64,000 nt of DNA from Variovorax sp. PBL-H6 (lineage in GTDB: Bacteria; Pseudomonadota; Gammaproteobacteria; Burkholderiales; Burkholderiaceae_C). Positions 26,214 through 35,753 of this stretch are shown piece by piece (position 1 is the stretch's first letter; every line of letters begins with the position of its first letter). A model generated the notes under the pieces. The model saw nothing but the letters and a program-made list of their open reading frames with translations, was not told where the DNA came from and did no database searches. Made by a program: the position numbers and the translations under genes. The stretch covers positions 3,286,001 through 3,350,000 of the forward strand of contig NZ_LR594659.1 in the NCBI RefSeq assembly GCF_901827155.1, read 5' to 3'.

Positions 26214-26657
26214 ATGAAGTGCCCTTTTTGCGGTCATCTGGAAACGCAGGTCGTCGAGACCCGCGTGTCGGAGGATGCTGACTTCGTGCGGCGCCGCCGT
26301 CAGTGCGGCACCTGCGAAAAGCGCTTCACCACCTATGAGCGGCCAGACGTCAACTTCCCGGTGGTGGTCAAGAAGGACGGCAGCCGCGCCGACTTCGACG
26401 CGAAAAAAGTCCGCGCCTCGATGATGCTGGCGCTGCGCAAACGCCCGGTAAGCATCGAGCAGATCGACCATGCGCTGTTGCGTATCGAGCAGAAGCTGTT
26501 GTCGAGCGGATTGCGCGAAATCGAATCGACCAAGGTCGGCGAGCTCGTGATGCGCGAGCTCAAGCGCATGGACAAAGTGGCTTACGTGCGCTTTGCCTCC
26601 GTCTATCGCAGCTTCGAGGACGTGGACGAGTTCAGGCAGTTGCTGCGCGATATCTGA
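26214..26657 (+). CDS. nrdR: Transcriptional repressor NrdR
   Basis: A 147-residue repressor of ribonucleotide reductase genes. The N-terminal zinc ribbon is intact ([17 protein letters not shown] and [17 protein letters not shown]), followed by an ATP-cone domain ([20 protein letters not shown] ... VGELVMREL) that senses ATP/dATP, and the conserved end [20 protein letters not shown]. Length is typical (about 150). It follows glyA closely on the same strand, so the two probably share a transcript and the riboswitch. Confidence 0.97.
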   Translation: MKCPFCGHLETQVVETRVSEDADFVRRRRQCGTCEKRFTTYERPDVNFPVVVKKDGSRADFDAKKVRASMMLALRKRPVSIEQIDHALLRIEQKLLSSGLREIESTKVGELVMRELKRMDKVAYVRFASVYRSFEDVDEFRQLLRDI

Positions 26658-26813
26658 CTTTCTGACAAAAGCTCGTCGCCATCGTCAGATGGCGCCAGAG
26701 TCCCGGGCTCGGCGGCTCGACAAAGCCGCTCGGCGGCTCCCTCTATCTACTTCCCCCCTTCCAGAATCGCCGGCTGAGTCGCCACCTCGGCGACAGATCT
26801 TCTGGAGGTGATC

Positions 26814-27416
26814 GTGCGATCGAGCATTCAAGGGCGCAGCCGGACGACGGGCTTTTCGTTGATCGAAGTGCTTGTCGCGCTTGTCGTCCTCTCATTCGGG
26901 TTGCTTGGCATGGTCGGTATGCAGGCAATGGCCTTGCAGAACAACCGCGAAGCACGCCTGCAGTCCGTTGCCGTCGACTTGGCGCGCGAACTCGCCGAAA
27001 TGATGCGAGGCAACAAGGATGTCTCAATGTTGGCGACTGCCAACCCTTATGTGGGCAACTTCTCCGGCACGGCCCTGGCGCCTGCGACCAAGTCTTCCTG
27101 CCTTTCGGTCGGCTCCAATTGCAGCGACACGACTGAGGTGGCCCGTGCCGAAATTACTGAATGGCTCGCTCGTGTCGAAACGAATCTTCCAGGCGCGCGC
27201 GTGACGATCTGCCCGGATTCGGCACCCTACAACCCCGCAGGACTGCCGCAATGGGCCTGCACATCGAACGCGGCCACCGACGTCATGGTCGTCAAGATCG
27301 GATGGAGTCGCATGTCGACGAATGCGAGTGCCGCCACGCAGGACCGAGTCATCCGAGCCAACGACGATAGTCAACCGGGCGTCATCCTGACCGTGACGGC
27401 GGGTAGCACGACGTGA
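26814..27416 (+). CDS. pilV: Type IV pilus minor pilin PilV
   Basis: A 200-residue prepilin-like protein. A basic leader ends in the PilD cleavage motif G|FSLIEVLVALVVLSFGLLGM with Glu at +5, followed by the hydrophobic N-terminal helix. It helps prime assembly of the pilus tip with PilW, PilX and FimU/FimT. The GTG at 26814 is chosen because GGAGG lies five bases upstream; a GTG at 26808 overlaps that site. The downstream domain has several Cys residues. It is the first gene of the minor-pilin operon and its stop overlaps pilW by 4 nt. Confidence 0.88.
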   Translation: MRSSIQGRSRTTGFSLIEVLVALVVLSFGLLGMVGMQAMALQNNREARLQSVAVDLARELAEMMRGNKDVSMLATANPYVGNFSGTALAPATKSSCLSVGSNCSDTTEVARAEITEWLARVETNLPGARVTICPDSAPYNPAGLPQWACTSNAATDVMVVKIGWSRMSTNASAATQDRVIRANDDSQPGVILTVTAGSTT

Positions 27417-28408
27417 AGAGATCGCCGACCCTACCCCGCCGTCGCCAGGAGCGCCGCCGCCTGGCCGGCATGACGCTTGTCGAGTTGCTCGTCGCAATGG
27501 CGCTCGGCTTGCTCGTCACCCTCGCGGCCACTGCCGCTCTGGTTGTCGCACGCCGCGGCTTCACGACCGTTGACGCGGCGTCGCAATTACGCGACAACGC
27601 GCGCTTTGCTACCGACGCCATTCAGCGTCTAGCAGTTCAAGCGGGTTACAGGGACCTCTCCTACGCTGCCAGTCGACGCGGTAATGCCATCGGCATCAGC
27701 GCCGATCCCGTGCCGAACATATCCGGTTTCGACAATGGCATAGCGAATAGGACTTCCGCGGACACGGTCACCGCACGCACCGCCAGCGACGGCTATGGCG
27801 ATGTGCTGATCCTGCGTCATCAGGCCAGCGAGACCTTCCCGGGCTCAGGCGAGATCGACGCGTCCATGATCGATTGCGCCGGCTATACCGCCGATGCGCT
27901 GGCGGCAAACCGAGACGATATGCGCACGAGCATTTTCTTCGTGGCCTCGTCCAATGACGGCGAGCCGACGCTCATGTGCTACCGATCGAAAAACGGTTCT
28001 CCGCCTTTCGCAGGGTCCGTACCGCTCGTGCGAGGGGTGGAAAACTTCCAGGTGCTGTATGGCGTGGATGGCGTAATCGCCAAAACTGCCATCGATCCCA
28101 CCAACATCAGCATGAAGGCCGACACCGTACCGGAGAAGTACCTGCGTGCCGAGCAGCTCACAGTGGCGGGAAACGATGTGGCGACGCGCGCCAATTGGCG
28201 GCGCGTGCGCAGCCTGCGGATTGGACTGGTCCTGCGAAGCGAGGTCGGGGCGACACAGGAACTGAAGACCCAGACGCTGTATCCCCTCGGTGGGCCCGCC
28301 TTCGGCTCGAGCGACGACGTGGGAACGATCTTCACGGCCCCAGCCGACGGCAGGGTACGGCAGGTCGTGAGCTTCACCGTTCATTTGCGGAACGACCAAG
28401 GGTTGTAA
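27413..28408 (+). CDS. pilW: Type IV pilus assembly protein PilW
   Basis: A 331-residue minor pilin. The leader ends with AG|MTLVELLVAMALGLLVTL, a class III prepilin cleavage site with Met at +1 and Glu at +5. PilW_C-like regions follow (DNARFATDAIQRLAVQAGYR and the late LRIGLVLRSE). The start is a GTG in a GTGA overlap with pilV. PilW is needed for tip-complex formation and PilY1 display. pilX follows two bases after the stop. Confidence 0.9.
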   Translation: MKRSPTLPRRRQERRRLAGMTLVELLVAMALGLLVTLAATAALVVARRGFTTVDAASQLRDNARFATDAIQRLAVQAGYRDLSYAASRRGNAIGISADPVPNISGFDNGIANRTSADTVTARTASDGYGDVLILRHQASETFPGSGEIDASMIDCAGYTADALAANRDDMRTSIFFVASSNDGEPTLMCYRSKNGSPPFAGSVPLVRGVENFQVLYGVDGVIAKTAIDPTNISMKADTVPEKYLRAEQLTVAGNDVATRANWRRVRSLRIGLVLRSEVGATQELKTQTLYPLGGPAFGSSDDVGTIFTAPADGRVRQVVSFTVHLRNDQGL

Positions 28409-28410
28409 AG

Positions 28411-29046
28411 ATGCGTTGTTCCTCACTTTCCCTTCCCGGTGCGTCCCTTTGCCCCGCGCGCCGGCAAGGCGGTGCCTCGTTGATCGTGGTACTGCTCATC
28501 CTGATCGTCGTGTCGATCCTTGGTGTCGGCGGCGCGCAGATCGCCTTGCAGGCCGAGCACGGCGCTCGCAACGACCGCGACATGCAAATTGCCTGGCAAG
28601 CAGCCGAAGCCGCCCTGCAGGACGCGGAGTTCGATATCCACGGTCCCGGAGTCACCAGTCGCAGTGCCATGCTGGGCTCGATGCCGAACCCTCTGGATTT
28701 CGTCCAGGACTGCGGCAAGGCCAGCGACGGAGTCAAAAGGGTGGGGCTTTGCGCACTTGTCCAAACCGGAAAGCCTGCCTGGCAGACCGTGAACTTCACC
28801 GCCACCGATGCCTCTGCACGCACGGTCAAGTTCGGCACCTTTACCGCGAGAGACTTTGCCTCCGGCGGTGGAACGCTTACTGGCGTCCAGCCCTTCCAGG
28901 CGCCGCGTTACGTGATCGAGCCCATCCCGGATCCGGACAACCGCAATCTCTCTTTGTCCAACGCCTACATCTACCGAATCACCGCGATGGGGTTCGGCCC
29001 GCGCCAGGACATCCAGGCCGTCACTCAAATCATTTACAGAAACTAG
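28411..29046 (+). CDS. pilX: Type IV pilus assembly protein PilX
   Basis: A 211-residue minor pilin. After a short basic leader comes RRQGGASLIVVLLILIVVSI, the PilX-type N-terminus that lacks the usual Glu at +5, as known for this family. The motif QIALQAEHGARNDRDMQIAWQAAEAALQDAE is split here as AEHGARNDRDMQIAWQ and AAEAALQDAEFD, the classic PilX_N signature. The ATG at 28411 is two bases after pilW; the longer frame from 27976 lies over pilW. It is followed by pilY1, its functional partner at the pilus tip. Confidence 0.9.
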   Translation: MRCSSLSLPGASLCPARRQGGASLIVVLLILIVVSILGVGGAQIALQAEHGARNDRDMQIAWQAAEAALQDAEFDIHGPGVTSRSAMLGSMPNPLDFVQDCGKASDGVKRVGLCALVQTGKPAWQTVNFTATDASARTVKFGTFTARDFASGGGTLTGVQPFQAPRYVIEPIPDPDNRNLSLSNAYIYRITAMGFGPRQDIQAVTQIIYRN

Positions 29047-29058
29047 TGCGAGGCGCTG

Positions 29059-32000
29059 ATGCTTATGCTTGATCTTCTCCGCAACCCCGTGGGCCGGTCT
29101 GGCCGCCGGCTACGCCCGGGTCTGCAGCGCCTGCTCGTAGGGCTCGTCATACCGGCCGTCGCCATCGTCTTATCGATCGCCGTGCGTAGCCAGACTGCCG
29201 CGCCCTCAATCCCGCCGGTGTCGCTTTCGAGCGACCCACTCTTTTCGACAACGTCGGGCGACAAGCCCGCGCTGGCTCTGGCGCTTTCGGTCGAATTCCC
29301 TACTGCTGGCGCGCAGTATCTAAAGGGACCCAACGACGCCACCGACGACAGCTACAGCAACACCAACGAATACCTCGGCTACTACGATGCCGAGTCTTGC
29401 TATGCGTACAACGACAAGCCCACTGAAACACCTCGGGCCGGTGAGAGCCTCTCGGACTACAAGCGCTTCGACCGCACAGGCGCAGCGACTCAACGCATGT
29501 GCGAGGACGCATTCAGTGGCAACTTTCTGAATTGGGCCAGCAGTTCGGCAGTCGACATGTTGCGCCTCGCCTTGTCAGGAGGCGACCGCTCCATCGACCG
29601 TGAAGATCTGACCATTCTGCAACGGGCGTACATCAGCAATGGCGACCCGTTCTGCGCCTGGAACACAAGCACGTTCCCGGCCAAGCAGTTGCTGCGCAAC
29701 GGCGGCAATGCAGGCGCGTACTGGGGTGCGGTGCCGATCGCGATGCGCACAGCAGCGGGCTCCAACGACATCTGGATTGCCAGCGCGCTGAACCAGATCT
29801 ATTTTGGGACGGCGAGAAGCGGTGCTTGCGGGAGCACCGACACTCTCGCATACACGCTCGGGGCGCCGGCAAATCTATATCTACCAGCGCTGGGGCCGGT
29901 GCAGATCCGTAGCCAGGCCCTGCCCAGCGACGCGTCGGTCTGCGCGGGGGAAGGCGATATCTGCTTGGTTGCGGGTATCAGGGAGGTCTGGTACGGCGCC
30001 GACACGCGCTGGGCGGTAGCCCCAGCGACGGGCACGATCGGGTGCGGCGGCATAGGCGGCGATCCCGCTCCCGGCGTCTACAAGCACTGTTACACGCGCA
30101 GCTATTCCGGTACATGGTCGCCGCCTGCTTCGCCACCGACAACCGGGCCACCGGCGCTCAACACCGACGGTTTCTTCTACTCTCGCGTCAAGGTTTGCGA
30201 TCAAGACAGCGACGGAGCGTTAGTCGACGAGCGCGGCTATCCCTTCTGTACTCGCTATCCGAACGGCAAGTACAAGCCCACCGGCACCATACAGAAGTAC
30301 AGCGATTCCCTGCGCCTGGCCGCGTTTGGCTACGCATTGGACCAGACCCCGACCTGCTGCAACGGACGCTATGGCGGCGTGCTGCGCGCTCCGATGAAAT
30401 ATGTCGGCAGCAAGACCTTCGATGAGTATGGCCAGGAAAACACGCCTGCAGGCGGAAATCCGGCGTCCGAGTGGGATATGACCACGGGCATCTTCAAACC
30501 GAATCCCGACGGCGACACATCGCAGACTCCGGCCATCAGTGGCGTTGTCAACTACCTTAACAAGTTCGGCCGCACGGGCAAACCGGGGCGCTACAAGATC
30601 TACGACCCGATCAGCGAGCTCCACTACGAAGCGCTGCGGTACCTGCAGGGCTTGCCGCCCAGCCCCGATGCCATCAGCAATCTCACGCCGCAGATGTACG
30701 ACGGCTTTCCAATCTACACCGACTGGTCCGCGCACGATCCCTATGCCAATCGGCCAGCCAACGGCAACTATGCGTGCCTGAAGAGCAATATTGTGATGCT
30801 CGGAGATATCAACAGCAACGACTCCTACCGCTATTCGCGATTCCCCGCGTTCAACGCTGCCGGAAATGTCCCGAATTTCACGGCATGGTTCAACACCGTT
30901 GCCGCCTTTGAGAACGGTACCGCACTCTCATACATCGATGGCCAGGGCCAGCCACGTACGACCAGCAATCCCAACGCGCCCAACCCAACCGCTCTCGACC
31001 GCAATAAGTTCGCCCTCGTGGGCCCAGCATATTGGGCCAACACCCATGACATACGGGGCACTGGCTGGACAGAGGCCCCCAACAAGCAACGCCCAGGATT
31101 GCGCGTGAAAACCTTCGCCTTCGACGTCAATCAATACGGCACGGGAAACGACGCCGCCAATCGCCGCAATCGGAACCAGCTATTCACGGCTGCAAAGTAT
31201 GGGGGCTTCGAGTCGAACTTCTCCTCGAAAGCCGTCGACAAGCCGTACAACAACTGGGGAAACCCTTTCGTAAACGAAGATGGAGTCGCCAACAACGATG
31301 TCTGGCAAGACCCTACCCGTCCCGGCGAGCCCAATTCGTTTTTCCTGCAAAGTGATGCGCGGGGCATATTGCGCGCGTTTGACAGCATCTTCGCGATCGC
31401 GTCGACGCAGGCACGAAGTATTGCAGGCGCCGCAACTCGATCTTCCAGCCTGACGGAGGGCGTGGACAACGCAATCTTCCAAGCGGAGTTCGATACAACG
31501 AACTGGAGCGGCGACCTGCTCGCGCTCCCCCTGTCGTTGGACGCAGCCAACGCGGTGTCGATATCCGAAACCCCAAGTTGGCGCGCAGACGACCAGTTGA
31601 ACAAAAGAGTCAACGCTGTTGCCGACCGCAACATCGTCGTGGGCAGACCAGGTGCAACGACCGTCCCTGCCGCTTCGTCCTTCACCTGGGACGACATTGG
31701 CACCGACCTGCAGCAGGCCCTCAACAAACCGGGTCCGTCCTCCGTGGCCGACGGCCTCGGGAAGGATCGTCTTGCCTTCATTCGAGGTGACCACTCCAAG
31801 GAAGGTACCGTGTTCCGCAACCGGCAGGGCAAACGGCTTGGCGACATCATCAATTCAGGTGTCACGTATTCGGGCAAGCCCAGCAGCACCATCAATTCGA
31901 CCACCTACGCTGGGTTTGCCAGCACCAACGCAAGCCGCACGCCCGCGGTGTTCGTCGGTGCCAACGACGGCATGCTGCATGCGTTCGACGCCGACACAGG

Positions 32001-33501
32001 TGGCGAGCTGTTTGGGTATATCCCGAGCTGGCTCGGCCCCAAGCTCTCGTCGCTCACCAGCAAGACCTATCTCAGCAACCACCAGAGCTTTGTGGATGCC
32101 ACTCCCGTCGTGGCCGAAGCGCAAGTTGGCAGTGCCAACGCGAGCACGGACTGGAAGACAGTGCTGGTCGGAGGCACCGGCGCGGGAGGGCGAGGCGTGT
32201 ATGCGCTCGACGTGACCGACCCCTCAACGTTCTCGGCTGCCAACGTGATGTGGGAATTCACCCCCGCCGACGACATCGACCCCAATGACAGCAACTACAG
32301 CCTTGGCAACGTCGTCGGGCGTCCGGAGATCCTGAAGTTCCGCACCAGCGCACCCGACGCCAGCCCCACCTTCAAGTGGTTCGCCGTGGTGGCCAGCGGT
32401 GTCAACAACTATGTGCCGGACTCCGAGGGCCGATTCAGCGAGACGGGCAAGCCCGCTGTCTATCTCCTGGACTTGGCCAAGCAGCCAGGTGCAGCCTGGT
32501 CGCTGGGCACCAACTACTACAAGATCTCCTTTCCTACCGACAGCGCGCTGAGCGCTACGAAACCCACCGGCGTCGTGAACTTCAAGGCGGCCCTCGGGGC
32601 TCAACAGGAAGTCACGAAGCTGTTCGTGGGCGATCTGCATGGGAAGCTCTGGAAGCTGGATTTCCGGCCACACGGATCTTCGAACTGGAACATTGGCAAG
32701 CTGTCGGCATTTAACGCCGGCTCCGACACCAGCCCGCAGCCCTATCCGCTCTACGTGGCCAAGGACGCCAGCGGCGGTGTGCAACCTATCAGCGCTGCGC
32801 CGATGCTGGTTCGCGGCGAGGGCAAAGAGTCGATCTACGTTGCCTTCGGCACCGGCAAATACCTGGAAGCCGCGGATCGCGCCTCGACGGGCGGCAACTC
32901 GTTCTACGTGATTCACGACGACGGCACGAAAGACCCGGATGGAGGCACCAGCCCGGTAACGAGCGCGATCACGGATCGCGGCCGCCTGAAAGCCGGCACC
33001 TTCAACAGCACCACCGGCGCACTCGACGTTCTGCCCTTCGTATGGGGGCGTGCCACCAGCGACACCGACAGCACACAGCGATCCGGCTGGTATTTCGACT
33101 TTCCCGATACAGGCGAACGGCAGGTGAGCGGAATTTCACTTGCCCAAGATACCTTGATCTTCAGCAGCCTCAAACCTGACGCCAGTGCCACGACCAGCAC
33201 CTGTGGTGCCGGGGGTGGCACGGGACGCGAGTACCTCATCAACGTCGACACCGGCGACGGCAATTCAACAGCCTCGACGGTGGGTCTTTTGGGCGAAAGC
33301 ATCGCCATGACGATCGAATCGGCCACGACGTCGACGACCACCGACAGCACCGGTCGCCGCCGCCGTGTCATCAAGACGCAGACCCTGACCCAAGGTTCGC
33401 TGGGCGTGAAAGCCCAGAGCGCCGTCACGTCGGAGCAGATTGCAGGCCGCCTGAGCTGGCGCCAGGTCTACAACTATCAAGATCTGAAGGCGGCTCCATG
33501 A
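29059..33501 (+). CDS. pilY1: Type IV pilus tip-associated adhesin PilY1
   Basis: A 1480-residue secreted protein with an N-terminal membrane/signal segment (GLVIPAVAIVLSIAV). The N-terminal ~700 residues are variable; the C-terminal half is the PilC/PilY1 beta-propeller with PAVFVGANDGMLHAFDADTG, FGYIPSWLGPKL, VLVGGTGAGGRGVYALDVTD and VAFGTGKYLEAADR. It sits at the pilus tip, promotes extension and mediates adhesion and surface sensing. An RGD tripeptide occurs at residues 909-911 (AFIRGDHSKEG). Length is larger than P. aeruginosa PilY1 (~1160). pilE overlaps its stop by 4 nt. Confidence 0.93.
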   Translation: MLMLDLLRNPVGRSGRRLRPGLQRLLVGLVIPAVAIVLSIAVRSQTAAPSIPPVSLSSDPLFSTTSGDKPALALALSVEFPTAGAQYLKGPNDATDDSYSNTNEYLGYYDAESCYAYNDKPTETPRAGESLSDYKRFDRTGAATQRMCEDAFSGNFLNWASSSAVDMLRLALSGGDRSIDREDLTILQRAYISNGDPFCAWNTSTFPAKQLLRNGGNAGAYWGAVPIAMRTAAGSNDIWIASALNQIYFGTARSGACGSTDTLAYTLGAPANLYLPALGPVQIRSQALPSDASVCAGEGDICLVAGIREVWYGADTRWAVAPATGTIGCGGIGGDPAPGVYKHCYTRSYSGTWSPPASPPTTGPPALNTDGFFYSRVKVCDQDSDGALVDERGYPFCTRYPNGKYKPTGTIQKYSDSLRLAAFGYALDQTPTCCNGRYGGVLRAPMKYVGSKTFDEYGQENTPAGGNPASEWDMTTGIFKPNPDGDTSQTPAISGVVNYLNKFGRTGKPGRYKIYDPISELHYEALRYLQGLPPSPDAISNLTPQMYDGFPIYTDWSAHDPYANRPANGNYACLKSNIVMLGDINSNDSYRYSRFPAFNAAGNVPNFTAWFNTVAAFENGTALSYIDGQGQPRTTSNPNAPNPTALDRNKFALVGPAYWANTHDIRGTGWTEAPNKQRPGLRVKTFAFDVNQYGTGNDAANRRNRNQLFTAAKYGGFESNFSSKAVDKPYNNWGNPFVNEDGVANNDVWQDPTRPGEPNSFFLQSDARGILRAFDSIFAIASTQARSIAGAATRSSSLTEGVDNAIFQAEFDTTNWSGDLLALPLSLDAANAVSISETPSWRADDQLNKRVNAVADRNIVVGRPGATTVPAASSFTWDDIGTDLQQALNKPGPSSVADGLGKDRLAFIRGDHSKEGTVFRNRQGKRLGDIINSGVTYSGKPSSTINSTTYAGFASTNASRTPAVFVGANDGMLHAFDADTGGELFGYIPSWLGPKLSSLTSKTYLSNHQSFVDATPVVAEAQVGSANASTDWKTVLVGGTGAGGRGVYALDVTDPSTFSAANVMWEFTPADDIDPNDSNYSLGNVVGRPEILKFRTSAPDASPTFKWFAVVASGVNNYVPDSEGRFSETGKPAVYLLDLAKQPGAAWSLGTNYYKISFPTDSALSATKPTGVVNFKAALGAQQEVTKLFVGDLHGKLWKLDFRPHGSSNWNIGKLSAFNAGSDTSPQPYPLYVAKDASGGVQPISAAPMLVRGEGKESIYVAFGTGKYLEAADRASTGGNSFYVIHDDGTKDPDGGTSPVTSAITDRGRLKAGTFNSTTGALDVLPFVWGRATSDTDSTQRSGWYFDFPDTGERQVSGISLAQDTLIFSSLKPDASATTSTCGAGGGTGREYLINVDTGDGNSTASTVGLLGESIAMTIESATTSTTTDSTGRRRRVIKTQTLTQGSLGVKAQSAVTSEQIAGRLSWRQVYNYQDLKAAP

Positions 33502-33965
33502 TGAAATGCCGGCAAGAAGGGTTTACCTTGATCGAGCTGATGATCGTCGTCGCTGTCGTCGCTGTCCTGGCGGCGATCGCCTACCCGTCCTACCAGTCGG
33601 CGGTTCTCAAAGGCAAGCGTGCCCAGGGTCGGACAGCCATCCTGGAATTACTGCAGCAGCAGGAACGCTACATGACCCAGAACAACACCTACCTGGCGTT
33701 TACCAATTCCAGCGGGGTGACCAATCCCGCAAGCGTTCCATTCAAGACCTTCTCTGGTGACAATTCGACCGGTACGGCTTATCAGCTCTCTGCGGGCAAG
33801 TGCGACACCCTTGAGCTGACCGAATGCGTCATGATCACCGCGACTCCGACGCTCACGGACACCGAAGCCGACTCGCTCTGGGCGATGAGTACGGGGGCCC
33901 GGAACTGCTCTGGCACCGCCAAAACCACGCCGCCGGCAGCGCCGCCCAAGGTGTGCTGGCCATGA
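33498..33965 (+). CDS. pilE: Type IV pilin PilE (minor pilin)
   Basis: A 155-residue prepilin. A very short leader MMKCRQEG is followed by |FTLIELMIVVAVVAVLAAIA, with Glu at +5 and the standard hydrophobic alpha-helix. A globular part contains four Cys (CDTLELTEC, RNCSG, KVCWP), likely forming disulfides. In this operon position it corresponds to P. aeruginosa PilE, a minor pilin, rather than the major pilin PilA; sequence alone does not exclude a major role. The start overlaps the pilY1 stop (ATGA), and its own stop overlaps fimT. Confidence 0.9.
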   Translation: MMKCRQEGFTLIELMIVVAVVAVLAAIAYPSYQSAVLKGKRAQGRTAILELLQQQERYMTQNNTYLAFTNSSGVTNPASVPFKTFSGDNSTGTAYQLSAGKCDTLELTECVMITATPTLTDTEADSLWAMSTGARNCSGTAKTTPPAAPPKVCWP

Positions 33966-34573
33966 AATCCCGCCTCAGCCGTGTGGCATGTAAGGGTTTC
34001 ACGCTCATTGAATTGATGGTGACCCTTGCTGTCGCAGCGATTTTGATGGTCATCGCAGCGCCCGGATTCCTGTCTTTTCAGCGCAACTCCGAACTCACCT
34101 CCGCCGTCAACGGCTTGGTCGCAAGCATTGCGGCAGCGCGGGGCGAGGCCATGAAGAGCGGAAGGTACGCCATGGTGGTGCCATCGGACGCAACCCACTG
34201 GAGCAGCGGATGGGTCGTATTTGTCGACAGGGATGCGGATAACGGATTCACGGAGAGCGCCGACAGCGCGGTGTTGCGGCAGCCCGCATTGCCGAGCTAC
34301 TTCAGCGTGGAAGCAAACGGCAACGCAAAGGAAGGCCAGACCGATCCGCCCTACATCCGATTCGATCCTTCGGGCTACCCGAAGACCAAGGGGGGTGGCT
34401 TTGGCCCCCTGACCATCAGTATTACCCGCAATGACCTGGGCACATCGGCAGCCTTGGACCAGACCCGGCGCGTTATCATCTCCCCCTCTGGTCGAGTACG
34501 CTCCTGCCGGCCGTCCAGCGCCACGGATGCCAAGTGCTCTCCCCCACCCGCCAATCCCGACGCCGACGACTGA
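33962..34573 (+). CDS. fimT: GspH/FimT-family pseudopilin
   Basis: A 203-residue prepilin-like protein. The leader ends at KG|FTLIELMVTLAVAAILMVIA with Glu at +5. The GspH domain follows (SELTSAVNGLVASIAAARGEAMKSG, WSSGWVVFVDRDADNG). FimT/FimU proteins belong to the minor-pilin priming set; FimT of some bacteria binds DNA in natural transformation, so a DNA-uptake role is possible. The start overlaps the pilE stop (ATGA). The 3' end appears to overlap ribD by 47 bases. The symbol fimT rather than fimU is by family resemblance only. Confidence 0.82.
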   Translation: MKSRLSRVACKGFTLIELMVTLAVAAILMVIAAPGFLSFQRNSELTSAVNGLVASIAAARGEAMKSGRYAMVVPSDATHWSSGWVVFVDRDADNGFTESADSAVLRQPALPSYFSVEANGNAKEGQTDPPYIRFDPSGYPKTKGGGFGPLTISITRNDLGTSAALDQTRRVIISPSGRVRSCRPSSATDAKCSPPPANPDADD

Positions 34574-35708
34574 TATCGGCTTTGCCGCCCTTGAGCGCCC
34601 CGATAGTGCCATGCGGATGGCCTTGGAACTCGGCGCCGCTGCCAAGACCGTGTCGGACCCCAATCCCCGCGTTGGCTGCATCATCCTCTCGCCCAATGGG
34701 CATGTCGTTGGGCAAGGCCACACCCAGTCCGCTGGCGGCCCGCATGCCGAGATAATGGCCCTGCGCAATGCTGCAGCCAAGGGTCATTCAGTAGCCGGTG
34801 CCACCGCTTACGTCACGCTCGAACCCTGCTCTCATCATGGCCGAACAGGCCCCTGCTGCGATGCATTGGTCGCGGCAGGCATTCGCAAGGTCGTCGCCTC
34901 GCTGACCGATCCGAATCCGCTGGTTGCAGGCCAGGGCTTCGCGCGTCTGCGCGCAGCCGGAGTTGAAGTCGAAGTCGGCCCCGGCGCCGAGGAGGCACGC
35001 GAACTCAACATCGGTTTCTTCAGCCGCATGATCCGCAAGACCCCGTGGGTGCGGCTCAAGGTCGCCGCCTCGCTCGATGGCAAGACCGCCCTGGCGGACG
35101 GAACCAGCCAATGGATCACTTCCGAAGCAGCCCGCACCGATGGCCATGCCTGGCGCGCGCGCGCCGGCGCGCTACTCACTGGTGTCGGCACCGTGCTCGA
35201 GGACGATCCGCGGCTCGACGTGCGCCTGGTCGAGGCGCCACGCCAGCCGCCGCTGGTGGTGGTCGACAGCCAATTGCAGACGCCGCCCAGCGCGCGCATC
35301 TTCGAGCCCACCCGACCGGTCTGGATCTACGCCGCGGCCCCGGATGCGGCCGCGCAAGTCGCACTCGAAGCACGGGGCGCCACGATTCGCTATCTTCCCA
35401 ATTCCCGCGGCAAAGTGGACCTCGCCGCCTTGCTGCGCGATCTCGCCGTGCGCGAGGTCAACGAGCTTCATGTCGAGGCCGGCCACAAGCTCAATGGCTC
35501 TCTGTTACGTGAGGGGCTGGTCGACGAACTGCTGTTCTACCTCGCCCCCAAGCTCATCGGCGATGGACTGGGCATCGCAAACCAGCTTCATGCCGCCGGT
35601 GCCCTGACCCGGCTGGACCAGGCCATCGCCCTCGAATTCAAGTCCGTCGAGCCCCTCGGCCCCGACCTCCGGATCGTCGCCCGCATCGCCGGTCGCGACC
35701 GCTTCTAG
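34527..35708 (+). CDS. ribD: Bifunctional riboflavin deaminase/reductase RibD
   Basis: A 393-residue two-domain enzyme performing the second and third committed steps of riboflavin synthesis. The N-terminal deaminase has PNPRVGCIIL, the zinc motif GPHAEIMAL and LEPCSHHGRTGPCCDALVA. The C-terminal reductase has RLKVAASLDGKTALADG, SQWITSEAARTDGHAWRARA and LHVEAGHKLNGSLLREGLVD. The ATG at 34527 is inferred because the conserved fold begins before the internal ATG at 34611; this makes it overlap the fimT 3' end in another frame. ribE follows 45 bp downstream. Confidence 0.92.
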   Translation: MPSALPHPPIPTPTTDIGFAALERPDSAMRMALELGAAAKTVSDPNPRVGCIILSPNGHVVGQGHTQSAGGPHAEIMALRNAAAKGHSVAGATAYVTLEPCSHHGRTGPCCDALVAAGIRKVVASLTDPNPLVAGQGFARLRAAGVEVEVGPGAEEARELNIGFFSRMIRKTPWVRLKVAASLDGKTALADGTSQWITSEAARTDGHAWRARAGALLTGVGTVLEDDPRLDVRLVEAPRQPPLVVVDSQLQTPPSARIFEPTRPVWIYAAAPDAAAQVALEARGATIRYLPNSRGKVDLAALLRDLAVREVNELHVEAGHKLNGSLLREGLVDELLFYLAPKLIGDGLGIANQLHAAGALTRLDQAIALEFKSVEPLGPDLRIVARIAGRDRF

Positions 35709-35753
35709 TCCGCCCCTCTCAAGCCGGCCTCGCATCTCTGCGAAAATGCCGCG

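Noticed and set aside
35709..35753. Possible FMN riboswitch before ribE
   Set aside because: The gap is only 45 bp and has none of the conserved FMN aptamer elements; none was seen before ribD either.
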